Below, piece by piece: positions 1 through 6,592 of a DNA stretch of 7,144 nt; the first letter of the stretch is position 1; every line of letters begins with the position of its first letter. The notes beneath the pieces are model-generated. The model had not been told where the DNA came from. It was given only the letters and a program-made list of their open reading frames with translations, and made no database searches. This DNA is from Caldifarciminota bacterium UBA3073 (lineage in GTDB: Bacteria > Hydrothermota > UBA3073): the NCBI GenBank assembly GCA_002366725.1, contig DFBT01000013.1:1-7144 (forward strand), written 5' to 3'. The translations under genes were made by a program, and so were the position numbers.

Positions 1-952
1 ATACAGTGATTTCGGTGAATCTAATATCTCACATATCACTCCACTTAACGAATTTTCTTACGACAGTGGAAGTACATATTTAGAAAATATCTTTCTCAAT
101 CCGGTATTCGAAGAAGGTGAGGTAACGGGCAATTTGATAACAGAAGGGACCCAAATGCCCACCGACAGCGCAAAGGTAGTATTAATAGGAATTGATGGCT
201 CGAAATATGTAGATGTTGACAGTGTCTTATCCAAGGGTGATGGAAGTTATTCATTTGAGAATGTAAGAACTGGAAATTATTATATTCACGCAGATAAAAT
301 TGATACAAGTTTAGATTCTACAGATTATATTTATGCCGATTGTGATTATTTTTACTGCGATGGAAAAGAAACCTTTACTGTTGACACGCTGTTTTTATGG
401 TTTTGGCCCCAAGTTAAAAAACCTGCAATCTACATCTATCCGGAGGAAAACGACCGGTTTCAAGTCAAACTGAACTTGAAAAATGGAACAAAAATTACTG
501 AAAGTACCCCGGAATACAAATCTGGTTGGGATGTTTCCGTGGAAAAGTCCGGTAAAATAGACGGCAAATATGATTATCTCTTTTACGAGGCTTCAATAAA
601 AAAGATACCGGATGTTCCTTGTGGCTGGTGCATTTCACAAGAGAATCTAAAGAATGAACTCGATGATTTGTTGATGAAAATTGGATTAAACGAGCAAGAA
701 ACCGACGAATTTCTGGATTATTGGTTAAACAGATTGCAAGATTATAAGTATTACAAGATCTTTCCGGTTGTTAATCGGCAATTGGAAGATTTTGTAGAAT
801 TAGAGATAACTCCACCGGCAAAGACATCCTTCAGGGTCTGGTTCTTCTTCCAGGGTTGTGATAAGTTCGAGGAGTTGCCCTCGCCCCATATCGACGAATT
901 TGTACGAGAAGGGACAACAGTAATTGAATGGGGTGGAGTGATGCTAAATTGA
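1..952 (+). CDS. Probable surface/secreted protein, C-terminal part (5' truncated by window edge)
   Basis: The frame is open from base 2 to the TGA at 950-952 (316 residues visible), so the real start lies upstream; the TTG at 134 is only an internal codon. Residues about 41-100 (from VTGNLI, through GDGSYSFENVRTGNYYIHA) have the G-x-Y-x-F-x-V-x-x-G-x-Y-x-I pattern of carboxypeptidase-regulatory-like or SdrD B-type beta domains, which are common in exported proteins. From residue 140 (KPAIYIYPEE) a second region continues to the C terminus, with landmarks KSGWDVSVEKSG, YDYLFYEA, CGWC, FLDYWLNRL and a terminal IEWGG (308-312). I have the impression that this KPxIYxYPEE...YLFYE...EWGG pattern recurs in uncharacterised bacterial and archaeal exported proteins, but I cannot name a family. 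No signal peptide is visible because the N terminus is missing. Its relation to the downstream cassette looks coincidental. Confidence is high that it is coding and low for function. Confidence 0.85.
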   Translation, partial: YSDFGESNISHITPLNEFSYDSGSTYLENIFLNPVFEEGEVTGNLITEGTQMPTDSAKVVLIGIDGSKYVDVDSVLSKGDGSYSFENVRTGNYYIHADKIDTSLDSTDYIYADCDYFYCDGKETFTVDTLFLWFWPQVKKPAIYIYPEENDRFQVKLNLKNGTKITESTPEYKSGWDVSVEKSGKIDGKYDYLFYEASIKKIPDVPCGWCISQENLKNELDDLLMKIGLNEQETDEFLDYWLNRLQDYKYYKIFPVVNRQLEDFVELEITPPAKTSFRVWFFFQGCDKFEELPSPHIDEFVREGTTVIEWGGVMLN

Positions 953-1029
953 GTTTCAAATACAGGATTTTGGTGTTGCCTTTCAACAACTTGTTAGACA
1001 CCGATAACAACAAATTAGTCTATATACCT

Positions 1030-3885
1030 ATGAACAAAAACTTCTATTGGTTAGCATTGAGCAAGGTAAATGGGGTTGGAAATAAAACCCTACTAAATAT
1101 TTCTAATAGGAATAAAGAGATGGGTATTGGCATTGAAGAATTTTGGAATTTAGCGGAGTCCAGAGTGAGTGAACAGTACGCAATTCGTAAGCAAGTTATA
1201 GAGGAAATTATCAGAAAGAGAGAAGATAGTTCCGATGTTAACGCCTTGCAGGACGAACTTAACACCAAAGGAGTCAAGATTATTACCATTGAGGATGAGT
1301 CATATCCAGCACAATTAAAGGAAATGGATGAACCGCCATTTATTCTATATGCCTATGGAAATCTTGATCTTCTTAATGAGAATCTTGTGGCTATTGTAGG
1401 GTCAAGGGATATATCCAATGAAGGGTTGGCATTGACCTATAAATTCTCTAATTTATTAATGGAGCAAAGGATTACTGTTTTAAGGGGCGACACGAGAGAT
1501 ATTGATACTATTACTCATATTGCCACAAGGGATACAGAGGGATTTGAAATAATTGTGCTGAGTGATGGTATTCTGGCAAACCTGTATAAATTACGAAAGG
1601 GTAACAAGCAGATTGATGAATCAAAAACACTCATACTTTCCTTCACTGACCCACATTTACACTGGACACCATACTGGGAGATAAGAAGAAATCAGCTCAT
1701 ATTTAGTTTGTCAGATAACATAATAGTGGTAGAGGCACGGGAGGGGGGTATAATTATGGATGAGGGTACAAAAGCCCTTGAAAAGGGCAAGAAATTGTTT
1801 GTGTTAAGATATGAGGAGTATCCCAAGAGTGCCTCTGCAAATAAATTTTTAATTGAAAAAGGGGCAAAACCAATCAGCAGTGTGGCGTCTACACAAAATC
1901 TCAGGGAGGTAATAGAATCAGTTACTGGTGCAGAAACAATTGAAAAAACTGAGCAGAAGAAGGATTTGGGTCAGTATTTCACTCCTCAAACCGTTGTAAA
2001 ATTTATGTACGACATAACTAAAACTCTATGCCAAAAAGAGAACCCCAAAATTATTGATCCAGCGTGTGGTGAGGGAATATTCTTAAAATACGCATTAGAA
2101 GAGGGGATTACTGATGGCGATAATCTCTATGGATGCGATATAGATAGATGTGTGCGAGAAAAATGGAATGCACTCGAGCTTTTAAGTAAGATAAAACTTT
2201 TTATCCACAATGGGCTTCTGGATAGTAAAGAGTTGGGAATAGAAAGAGATAAATTTGATTTAGTGATAGGTAATCCTCCTTATGGAGGAATAGGTCTGGG
2301 TGAGCTTGTCTATATATATGAAGAAAGCAAACCTAAATCCAGGACGGATAAAACTGCTTTTTTGTTTGAAAAAGAGAAAGAGATCGGAAAAAAAGAGTTA
2401 GTAGCTGAGAAAGAAGCAGTTTATCCATCATCTCCAATCACACAGGAGAGAAAAAAGGAGTTAATTCTGTTAGCTAATACTCTGGGTGAGTTTTATGAAA
2501 CTTGGAAAAAAGGGGATATAACCGAGACAACAGCTATGGGGAAACAAGAGTCTGTGGGGACCAGACATTTTGAAGGTTTTGAAGACCTCAAACCTGGCAA
2601 AAAGAGGGTTGACTTAATTGTAGAGAGAATTCAAAGGACCAAACTTCTTGGAAAGGCTAAAGAACAGCTCCATCTTTTGCCAAAAGAGTTAAAAAAACTA
2701 ATCTCCTATCCAATAGAGATTTTGTTTATTGAACGCTTCTTACAACTTGCCAAACTAGGTGGATATATTGCCATTATAATTCCTGATGGAGTTCTGGCTA
2801 ATATAAATCTTCAATATGTAAGAGAGTGGATATTTGAGCAGGCGAGAATTCTTGCCATTGTTAGTTTGCCAAGAGAGACCTTTAAATACATTGGCACAAC
2901 AGCAAAGACCAGTATTATCTTTATGCAAAAGTTTAATGTAGGTCAGACTCTTGAGTCCACCAAAAAACTTCCAATATTTATGGCTTCCGCTGATTATGCA
3001 GGTATAAATCACGAAGGAAAGAACGATTTATCTGCAATTTCGAGAAAGTTTAAAAAGTTCTTTCAGGGTAAAAAAATCGTGGAGGGACATATGTCTCCAA
3101 TGTTTACAAGTGCAACTGGTAAGGATGTGTTAAAAGTCCACCGCCTCGACCCAGAGTACTGGGACCCAAAATATGAGAAACTAATCAAAGTGATGGAGAA
3201 AACTTGGAAAACAAAAGAATTAGGTAAATTTGAGACCGTGCAAATTATACCTTCGGATCATGTTAGGAAATCTAAGGGAGAACATGAGGGACCAAAATAT
3301 TCAATAAACTATTATACACCAGCGGGATTTTTAGAAACAGGATATGATACTGTAAACATACCCAGGTGTTCTAAAAATGCATATGAACGTATGAAGAGAA
3401 CACAAGTCGTAAAAGATGACATTCTATTGGGTGGCTTTGGAATGGGGCCGACAGGAAGAAGCCTGCTAATACATTTTGAGCCAAAGAAATCAATTGTGGG
3501 CAATATTTTTATCATCAGAAGTTCAAATCCAATTCCACATTTTTTGGTAACTTTCCTAAAGTCAAGATATGGAATTAGCCAATTAGAGCGAATGAAAGCA
3601 GGGGTTGCGTTTTATAGCCTGAGCTCTGATGAGGTCAAAGCTTTAAAGATTCCTCTATTTAGTCTTGAATTACAAAAACAAATAAAAAAAGGATATAAAG
3701 AAATGCTCCTATGGCATGATAAGGCGATGGAGGTTAAGAGGAAATTGATTGATGGGGGGATGTCAAATAAAGAGGCTGAAAAGGATGCCAAGTATCAGAG
3801 AAATATCAAGAAGGCTGAAGCAATGCTCAAGGATTTAATCAAGAAAACAGAAGAAATTATTGAGGGTAAGCGAAAGGAGTTATAA
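1030..3885 (+). CDS. DprA-like domain fused to N6-adenine DNA methyltransferase and a target-recognition domain
   Basis: A 951-residue fusion. Residues 1-90 resemble the helical DprA N terminus (YWLALSKVNGVGNKTLL). Residues about 75-295 match the DprA/Smf Rossmann fold: YPAQLKEMDEPPFILYAYG, AIVGSR (GSR 124-126), RGDTRDID 152-159 where DprA usually has SGLAxGID, RRN 219-221, IIVVEA, and NKFLIEKGA. From about 312 an HsdM-type adenine methyltransferase follows: QYFTP 315-319, DPACGEG 343-349 (AdoMet motif I), NPPY 415-418 (catalytic motif IV), PDGVLAN 585-591. About 165 residues separate NPPY and PDGV, including a Lys/Glu-rich insert. Residues about 704-885 look like one type I HsdS target-recognition domain, ending near IPLFSLELQKQI, then a charged helix. 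I chose the ATG at 1030 because DprA homology begins there. An in-frame ATG at 928 would overlap the previous gene by 25 nt and add 34 residues. The start has no strong Shine-Dalgarno. Likely methylates adenine at a site set by its recognition domain, partnered with the next gene. Confidence 0.88.
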   Translation: MNKNFYWLALSKVNGVGNKTLLNISNRNKEMGIGIEEFWNLAESRVSEQYAIRKQVIEEIIRKREDSSDVNALQDELNTKGVKIITIEDESYPAQLKEMDEPPFILYAYGNLDLLNENLVAIVGSRDISNEGLALTYKFSNLLMEQRITVLRGDTRDIDTITHIATRDTEGFEIIVLSDGILANLYKLRKGNKQIDESKTLILSFTDPHLHWTPYWEIRRNQLIFSLSDNIIVVEAREGGIIMDEGTKALEKGKKLFVLRYEEYPKSASANKFLIEKGAKPISSVASTQNLREVIESVTGAETIEKTEQKKDLGQYFTPQTVVKFMYDITKTLCQKENPKIIDPACGEGIFLKYALEEGITDGDNLYGCDIDRCVREKWNALELLSKIKLFIHNGLLDSKELGIERDKFDLVIGNPPYGGIGLGELVYIYEESKPKSRTDKTAFLFEKEKEIGKKELVAEKEAVYPSSPITQERKKELILLANTLGEFYETWKKGDITETTAMGKQESVGTRHFEGFEDLKPGKKRVDLIVERIQRTKLLGKAKEQLHLLPKELKKLISYPIEILFIERFLQLAKLGGYIAIIIPDGVLANINLQYVREWIFEQARILAIVSLPRETFKYIGTTAKTSIIFMQKFNVGQTLESTKKLPIFMASADYAGINHEGKNDLSAISRKFKKFFQGKKIVEGHMSPMFTSATGKDVLKVHRLDPEYWDPKYEKLIKVMEKTWKTKELGKFETVQIIPSDHVRKSKGEHEGPKYSINYYTPAGFLETGYDTVNIPRCSKNAYERMKRTQVVKDDILLGGFGMGPTGRSLLIHFEPKKSIVGNIFIIRSSNPIPHFLVTFLKSRYGISQLERMKAGVAFYSLSSDEVKALKIPLFSLELQKQIKKGYKEMLLWHDKAMEVKRKLIDGGMSNKEAEKDAKYQRNIKKAEAMLKDLIKKTEEIIEGKRKEL
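3873..3879 (+). promoter_or_regulatory. Shine-Dalgarno AAAGGAG for the nuclease-methyltransferase gene
   Basis: AAAGGAG lies inside the last codons of the preceding gene, 6 nt before the ATG at 3886. The preceding stop codon (TAA 3883-3885) abuts that ATG directly. This arrangement fixes the start and implies translational coupling and one transcript for both subunits. Confidence 0.8.
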
Positions 3886-5652
3886 ATGGTCTCTCCCAAG
3901 AAATTTCAGGACTTAATTAAGACCGAATATCACAATGAGACCGAATACTGGGAGAATGTAGTCACTCCAGTATTGGACAGGCTTGGAGTGCCAAAAGGAG
4001 CTTCTGTTCGCAGAAGAGAATTTCCCATCACTACACACTGGGGAGCAAGAAGTGCAGATTGGTTAATATTTGTAGAGAACCGCCCAATGTTGGTGATTGA
4101 AGCAAAACAGTTAGAAAAGGATTTTGAGAAAGCAAGGGCAGATGCCAAAACCTTCGCTATCAATTTTAATCCCGCAAAACAAAAAGACAGGGAAGCCATT
4201 CGTGAAATCCGTGCCATACCATACATCTTTACACCTTGTGGAACAAGATTGATAATGTTTAAGTTGACTATTTTAGAAGATGGAATCACTCCGGACATGC
4301 AGCCTCTTAAAGAGTTACTAACCTATAAGGAATTGGAACAAATTGCACAACGCTCTATTACATTCACCGGAACAAAACCATTAGAGGAAAACCTTCTATC
4401 AACAAGCCAATTTCGTATAAATTTTGAAGAAATTTGTAATGCAATTGAAGAAAGGATGATACCCAAAGCTAAAGCAAAGTTACCAGGTGCTAAAGATTTC
4501 GTTGTTCTCGTTATGAATGAAATCCTATTAGCCAGTTTCCAGAAAAGGGATAAAGAATTAATCTATAAAAACTATAAATTTACCCAAAAGGTAACCAAAC
4601 AGATTGAAGAAGTTCTTGGTCGTTATGACTTGAAACAGATTGAGGGTCCCGATTTAGCGTATGCTTACAGGGATTTCGTAACTCGCAACTTCACCGGCAC
4701 TACTCCACTGTGGGCAGGTAAGGGAGGAAAGGAGGTTGGTAGATATTTGACCCCGTCTCCAGTGATAAAATTTATGGTAGAGCTATGCAATCCCACACCA
4801 AAGGATAAAGTCATCGACTTTGCCTGCGGTTCAGGTGGTTTCCTGGGAGCTATTGCCACCCGGATGTCTTCCCGTGTAGATATTCCTGAATACCTATCGG
4901 AAAACCTCTTTGCCTGTGATGTAGACCCATTTTCAGTATCTACTGCCCAGACTTTTATGGAACTGCTCCTCCCGGGCAAGCAGACATTGGCTCAAGTTAT
5001 TGAGGAATCGTTTTATGTTACATCTCTCCAAAAAGACTCCCAGATAAGCATTGACGATGTCCACCCAAAAGTAGGGATAGCAAAACCACCGAGGTTGGGA
5101 TTTCGTAAAAGAAAAAGGAAAGGCATACTCAATATTTTTCATCACAATGGACTCTTTTCAGAAAAAATCCATTCCTGGGAATACGACTTGAGTCCTATTA
5201 TTCCTGAACAGAGTTTTGATCTTGTTATTAGTAATCCCCCGGGAGGCGCAGATTACAATCTGGGGCACGAGGATGAATTGAAGAAAGTCTTTCCATTAGA
5301 GAACAAAAGCCTACAAAATGCACCTCTTTTTATCCAGAGGGCTATTCAGTTAGCCAAAAACGGTGGAAAAATCTGTCTCATTGTGCCGGATGGAGTATTG
5401 GCAAATATAGAACTTCAAGAGCTTCAGGGATACATTTTTAACACCTGTCAGGTAAAAGGAGTAATCTCATTACCCCGTGGCATCTTCCCAAATGTGTCTT
5501 CAAAGATGAGCATTCTTTATATGATAAAGACAGAAACCCCTTCCATTAAGAAGCCGATTTTTATGGCGAGTGTTGAGGATAGAGAAGAAATTGACCTTGA
5601 ATCCGAGCTGAGAAAAATATTGGAGAATTACAAGCGGTTTAAAAATAACTAA
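3886..5652 (+). CDS. PD-(D/E)XK nuclease fused to a degenerate N6-adenine methyltransferase domain
   Basis: A 588-residue protein. The N-terminal ~150 residues resemble the HsdR_N nuclease: SADWLIFVENRPMLVIEAK gives D58-x13-E72-A-K74, the metal-binding signature. From about 180 an HsdM-like region follows: a helical part (EEICNAIEERM), YLTPSPVIKFM from 287, DFACGSGGFL from 311 (AdoMet motif I), and PDGVLANI 501-508. Motif IV reads NPPGG at 450-454, where the partner protein has NPPYGG, so the aromatic residue that holds the flipped adenine appears missing. Between motifs I and IV is an unusually long stretch with a basic patch, FRKRKRKG 406-413. The protein stops just after the methyltransferase core and has no recognition domain. 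Nuclease-plus-methyltransferase in one chain recalls BcgI-type type IIB A subunits, which however need an active methyltransferase. I infer a heteromer with the upstream protein, supplying cleavage and a scaffold. A true NPPG methyltransferase, or sequencing loss of one codon, are alternatives. Confidence 0.88.
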   Translation: MVSPKKFQDLIKTEYHNETEYWENVVTPVLDRLGVPKGASVRRREFPITTHWGARSADWLIFVENRPMLVIEAKQLEKDFEKARADAKTFAINFNPAKQKDREAIREIRAIPYIFTPCGTRLIMFKLTILEDGITPDMQPLKELLTYKELEQIAQRSITFTGTKPLEENLLSTSQFRINFEEICNAIEERMIPKAKAKLPGAKDFVVLVMNEILLASFQKRDKELIYKNYKFTQKVTKQIEEVLGRYDLKQIEGPDLAYAYRDFVTRNFTGTTPLWAGKGGKEVGRYLTPSPVIKFMVELCNPTPKDKVIDFACGSGGFLGAIATRMSSRVDIPEYLSENLFACDVDPFSVSTAQTFMELLLPGKQTLAQVIEESFYVTSLQKDSQISIDDVHPKVGIAKPPRLGFRKRKRKGILNIFHHNGLFSEKIHSWEYDLSPIIPEQSFDLVISNPPGGADYNLGHEDELKKVFPLENKSLQNAPLFIQRAIQLAKNGGKICLIVPDGVLANIELQELQGYIFNTCQVKGVISLPRGIFPNVSSKMSILYMIKTETPSIKKPIFMASVEDREEIDLESELRKILENYKRFKNN

Positions 5653-5660
5653 GAGATTTA

Positions 5661-5673
5661 GGTGTCAGTTCTC
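5661..5673 (+). repeat. Left terminal inverted repeat of the MITE
   Basis: GGTGTCAGTTCTC is the exact reverse complement of 5832-5844. Its first 11 bases, ggtgtcagttc, recur at 6706-6716 as the left end of the larger element. Confidence 0.85.
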
Positions 5674-5712
5674 AACGAGTCATTATAATACAAGAAAGTT
5701 TTAGACAACTTC

Positions 5713-5741
5713 TTGATAAGATACTATTTTTATGGAATGAT
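5713..5741 (+). promoter_or_regulatory. Promoter-like TTGATA-N17-AATGAT inside the MITE
   Basis: TTGATA at 5713-5718 and AATGAT at 5736-5741 are separated by 17 nt. They occupy the same positions as the stronger TTGACA/TATGAT promoter of the larger element. The promoter points toward the zinc-ribbon gene about 290 bp downstream and could act as an outward promoter for it. Activity is inferred only. Confidence 0.5.
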
Positions 5742-5748
5742 ACAAAAT

Positions 5749-5883
5749 ATGGGAAGATTATCAAGGCTCACTTTTCATGACTTATTCATATCAAAGTATC
5801 GGTATAGGACTTTGCTAAATAAGAACTTGGAGAGAACTGACACCAATTTCTGCTTTTTACATAATTTTGTGCTCCTTCCGTGA
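5749..5883 (+). pseudogene. Remnant of the RAYT transposase N terminus in the MITE
   Basis: The ATG at 5749 opens MGRLSRLTF, matching the MGRLPRVIF start of the transposase at 6799. A one-base loss in a T-run then shifts the frame, and an RYR-coding patch reappears from 5790. The 44-codon frame runs out through the right terminal repeat to a TGA at 5881-5883. It has no HUH motif and cannot be functional. Confidence 0.65.
5832..5844 (-). repeat. Right terminal inverted repeat of the MITE
   Basis: GAGAACTGACACC is the exact reverse complement of 5661-5673 and marks the right boundary. The following bases, aatttctg, have no matching copy beside the left end, so I see no clear target-site duplication. 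Confidence 0.85.
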
Positions 5884-6032
5884 ATCTCCGTGTATTCCGT
5901 GGGTTTACGCATAATTTGGGTTTATAATTCACGGAGTTCAAAAAAAAGATTGCACAATTTTCTAAAAGTAACGTGCTTCATATTAACTCTGGTTTATACT
6001 TGTACGGACAAAGGGAAAAATAAGAAACTTTT
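5845..6032. repeat. Non-coding stretch with TCCGTG direct repeats and an inverted copy
   Basis: TCCGTG occurs at 5877-5882, 5887-5892 and 5896-5901, spaced 10 and 9 bp. TCCGTGAAT (5877-5885) is exactly inverted as ATTCACGGA at 5927-5935, so a hairpin with a 41-nt loop is possible. The patch reads like the short dispersed CCGTG-rich intergenic repeats seen in some bacterial genomes, but I cannot show copies elsewhere. An A-run (5939-5947) follows; as a terminator it would fit only the minus strand, and weakly. I see no gene here and no convincing promoter immediately before 6033. Confidence 0.55.
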
Positions 6033-6590
6033 ATGGCCAAGGAAAAGGAAATAAAGAGAGAAGAAATCTGCTATCAGATCACGAGAGATTCCTATATCTA
6101 TCAAGCAGTGGAAAGGTTTATTGAAACAACACGGCGAATAGACAAAAGTACTTCTATAAGCAAATACACGAAGTTTCAATATTTCCTCATAAAGAGGGAT
6201 AAGGATAACAAAATCCTCTCTATGAAAGAGTATCCGTCGATTAACTCCTTGCTTAAGGATTTTAAGCACAAGCATGATCCTGAAGGGGCAGTTATGAAGG
6301 CACAATGTGCTTTATGTGAGGTGCCTTTAATAAAGTTCTATGAAAATTATCCAAATCCTGTATGTCGGGAATGTGATAGTAAAGCAGTCAATTTAAGAGG
6401 CGAGGAACCGAAATGGAATTCTTGGGCCGATGAGGGAGAAAATCCCGTTTTTATCAACGGAAAAAAGTGCTGGCGGAGGTATCGTTTTGGTGGTTATATT
6501 ACGATGTTCGATCCTTATGATTCTCGTGATGAAGCCGAGTTTTATGAAAAATCAGGTTTCATTAAAAAGAGGAAAAGAAGGGAAGTGTAA
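6033..6590 (+). CDS. Zinc-ribbon hypothetical protein
   Basis: A 185-residue soluble protein with no signal peptide or membrane segment. The N-terminal half is charged and probably helical (YQAVERFIETTRRID, then IKRDKDNKILSMKEYPSINSL). A four-cysteine zinc ribbon sits in the middle: C92-A-L-C95 and C111-R-E-C114, a CxxC-x15-CxxC arrangement. After it come GKKCWRRYRFGGYITMFDPYD and a very basic tail (KKRKRREV) that could touch nucleic acid. I do not recognise a named family and assign no function. The next gene begins 2 nt after the stop and encodes the start of a DEDDh exonuclease, so the two were probably one operon and might share a nucleic-acid role. The start at 6033 has only a weak upstream purine stretch (aaaggg, about 17 nt away). 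Base composition resembles the other genes. Confidence 0.85.
   Translation: MAKEKEIKREEICYQITRDSYIYQAVERFIETTRRIDKSTSISKYTKFQYFLIKRDKDNKILSMKEYPSINSLLKDFKHKHDPEGAVMKAQCALCEVPLIKFYENYPNPVCRECDSKAVNLRGEEPKWNSWADEGENPVFINGKKCWRRYRFGGYITMFDPYDSRDEAEFYEKSGFIKKRKRREV
6577..6585 (+). promoter_or_regulatory. Shine-Dalgarno GAAGGGAAG for the interrupted exonuclease gene
   Basis: This purine-rich stretch within the last codons of the zinc-ribbon gene ends 7 nt before the TTG at 6593. It supports that TTG as the original start and coupling of the two genes. Confidence 0.55.
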
Positions 6591-6592
6591 TA

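Larger units (their letters stand above)
5661..5844. mobile_element. 184-bp MITE-like deletion derivative of the RAYT-type transposon at 6706
   Basis: The element is bounded by perfect 13-bp terminal inverted repeats, ggtgtcagttctc at 5661-5673 and gagaactgacacc at 5832-5844. Its interior is a short version of the element at 6706: bases 5727-5770 align to 6777-6820 with 34 of 44 identical by eye, including a promoter and ATG in the same places. A second shared patch, cggtatagg, occurs at 5790-5798 and at 7012-7020. So the transposase middle has been lost while the ends stayed. It starts 8 bp after the stop of the nuclease gene and does not disrupt an obvious coding region. It encodes no transposase and would depend on one supplied in trans. 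Confidence 0.8.

Noticed and set aside
134..136. TTG as start of the first gene
   Set aside because: The frame is open to the window edge and the TTG falls inside the first strand of the beta domain.
928..1029. The ATG at 928 as start of the DprA fusion
   Set aside because: It overlaps the previous gene by 25 nt, has only a distant purine stretch, and the added 34 residues show no family resemblance; DprA-like sequence begins right at the ATG at 1030. It remains possible.
1030..1950. Calling the first gene a competence dprA
   Set aside because: The DprA part is only one third of a methyltransferase fusion and its SGLAxGID motif is changed, so a transformation role cannot be assumed.
2300..2700. 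Intein or frameshift in the methyltransferase insert
   Set aside because: The frame is continuous and no splice-type Cys/Ser start or HN end is visible.
3930..5145. Minus-strand open frames of 70-122 codons opposite the nuclease gene
   Set aside because: They lie wholly within a well-supported gene, lack ribosome binding sites and show no family motifs; the same holds for the minus-strand frames at 96-308, 831-1289, 2755-3515, 5994-6305 and 6826-7071.
5653..5850. Rho-independent terminator from the MITE inverted repeats
   Set aside because: The repeats are about 160 bp apart and no T-run follows the right one.
5877..5901. CRISPR array
   Set aside because: The repeats are 6 bp with 3-4 bp between them, far too short for repeat-spacer units.
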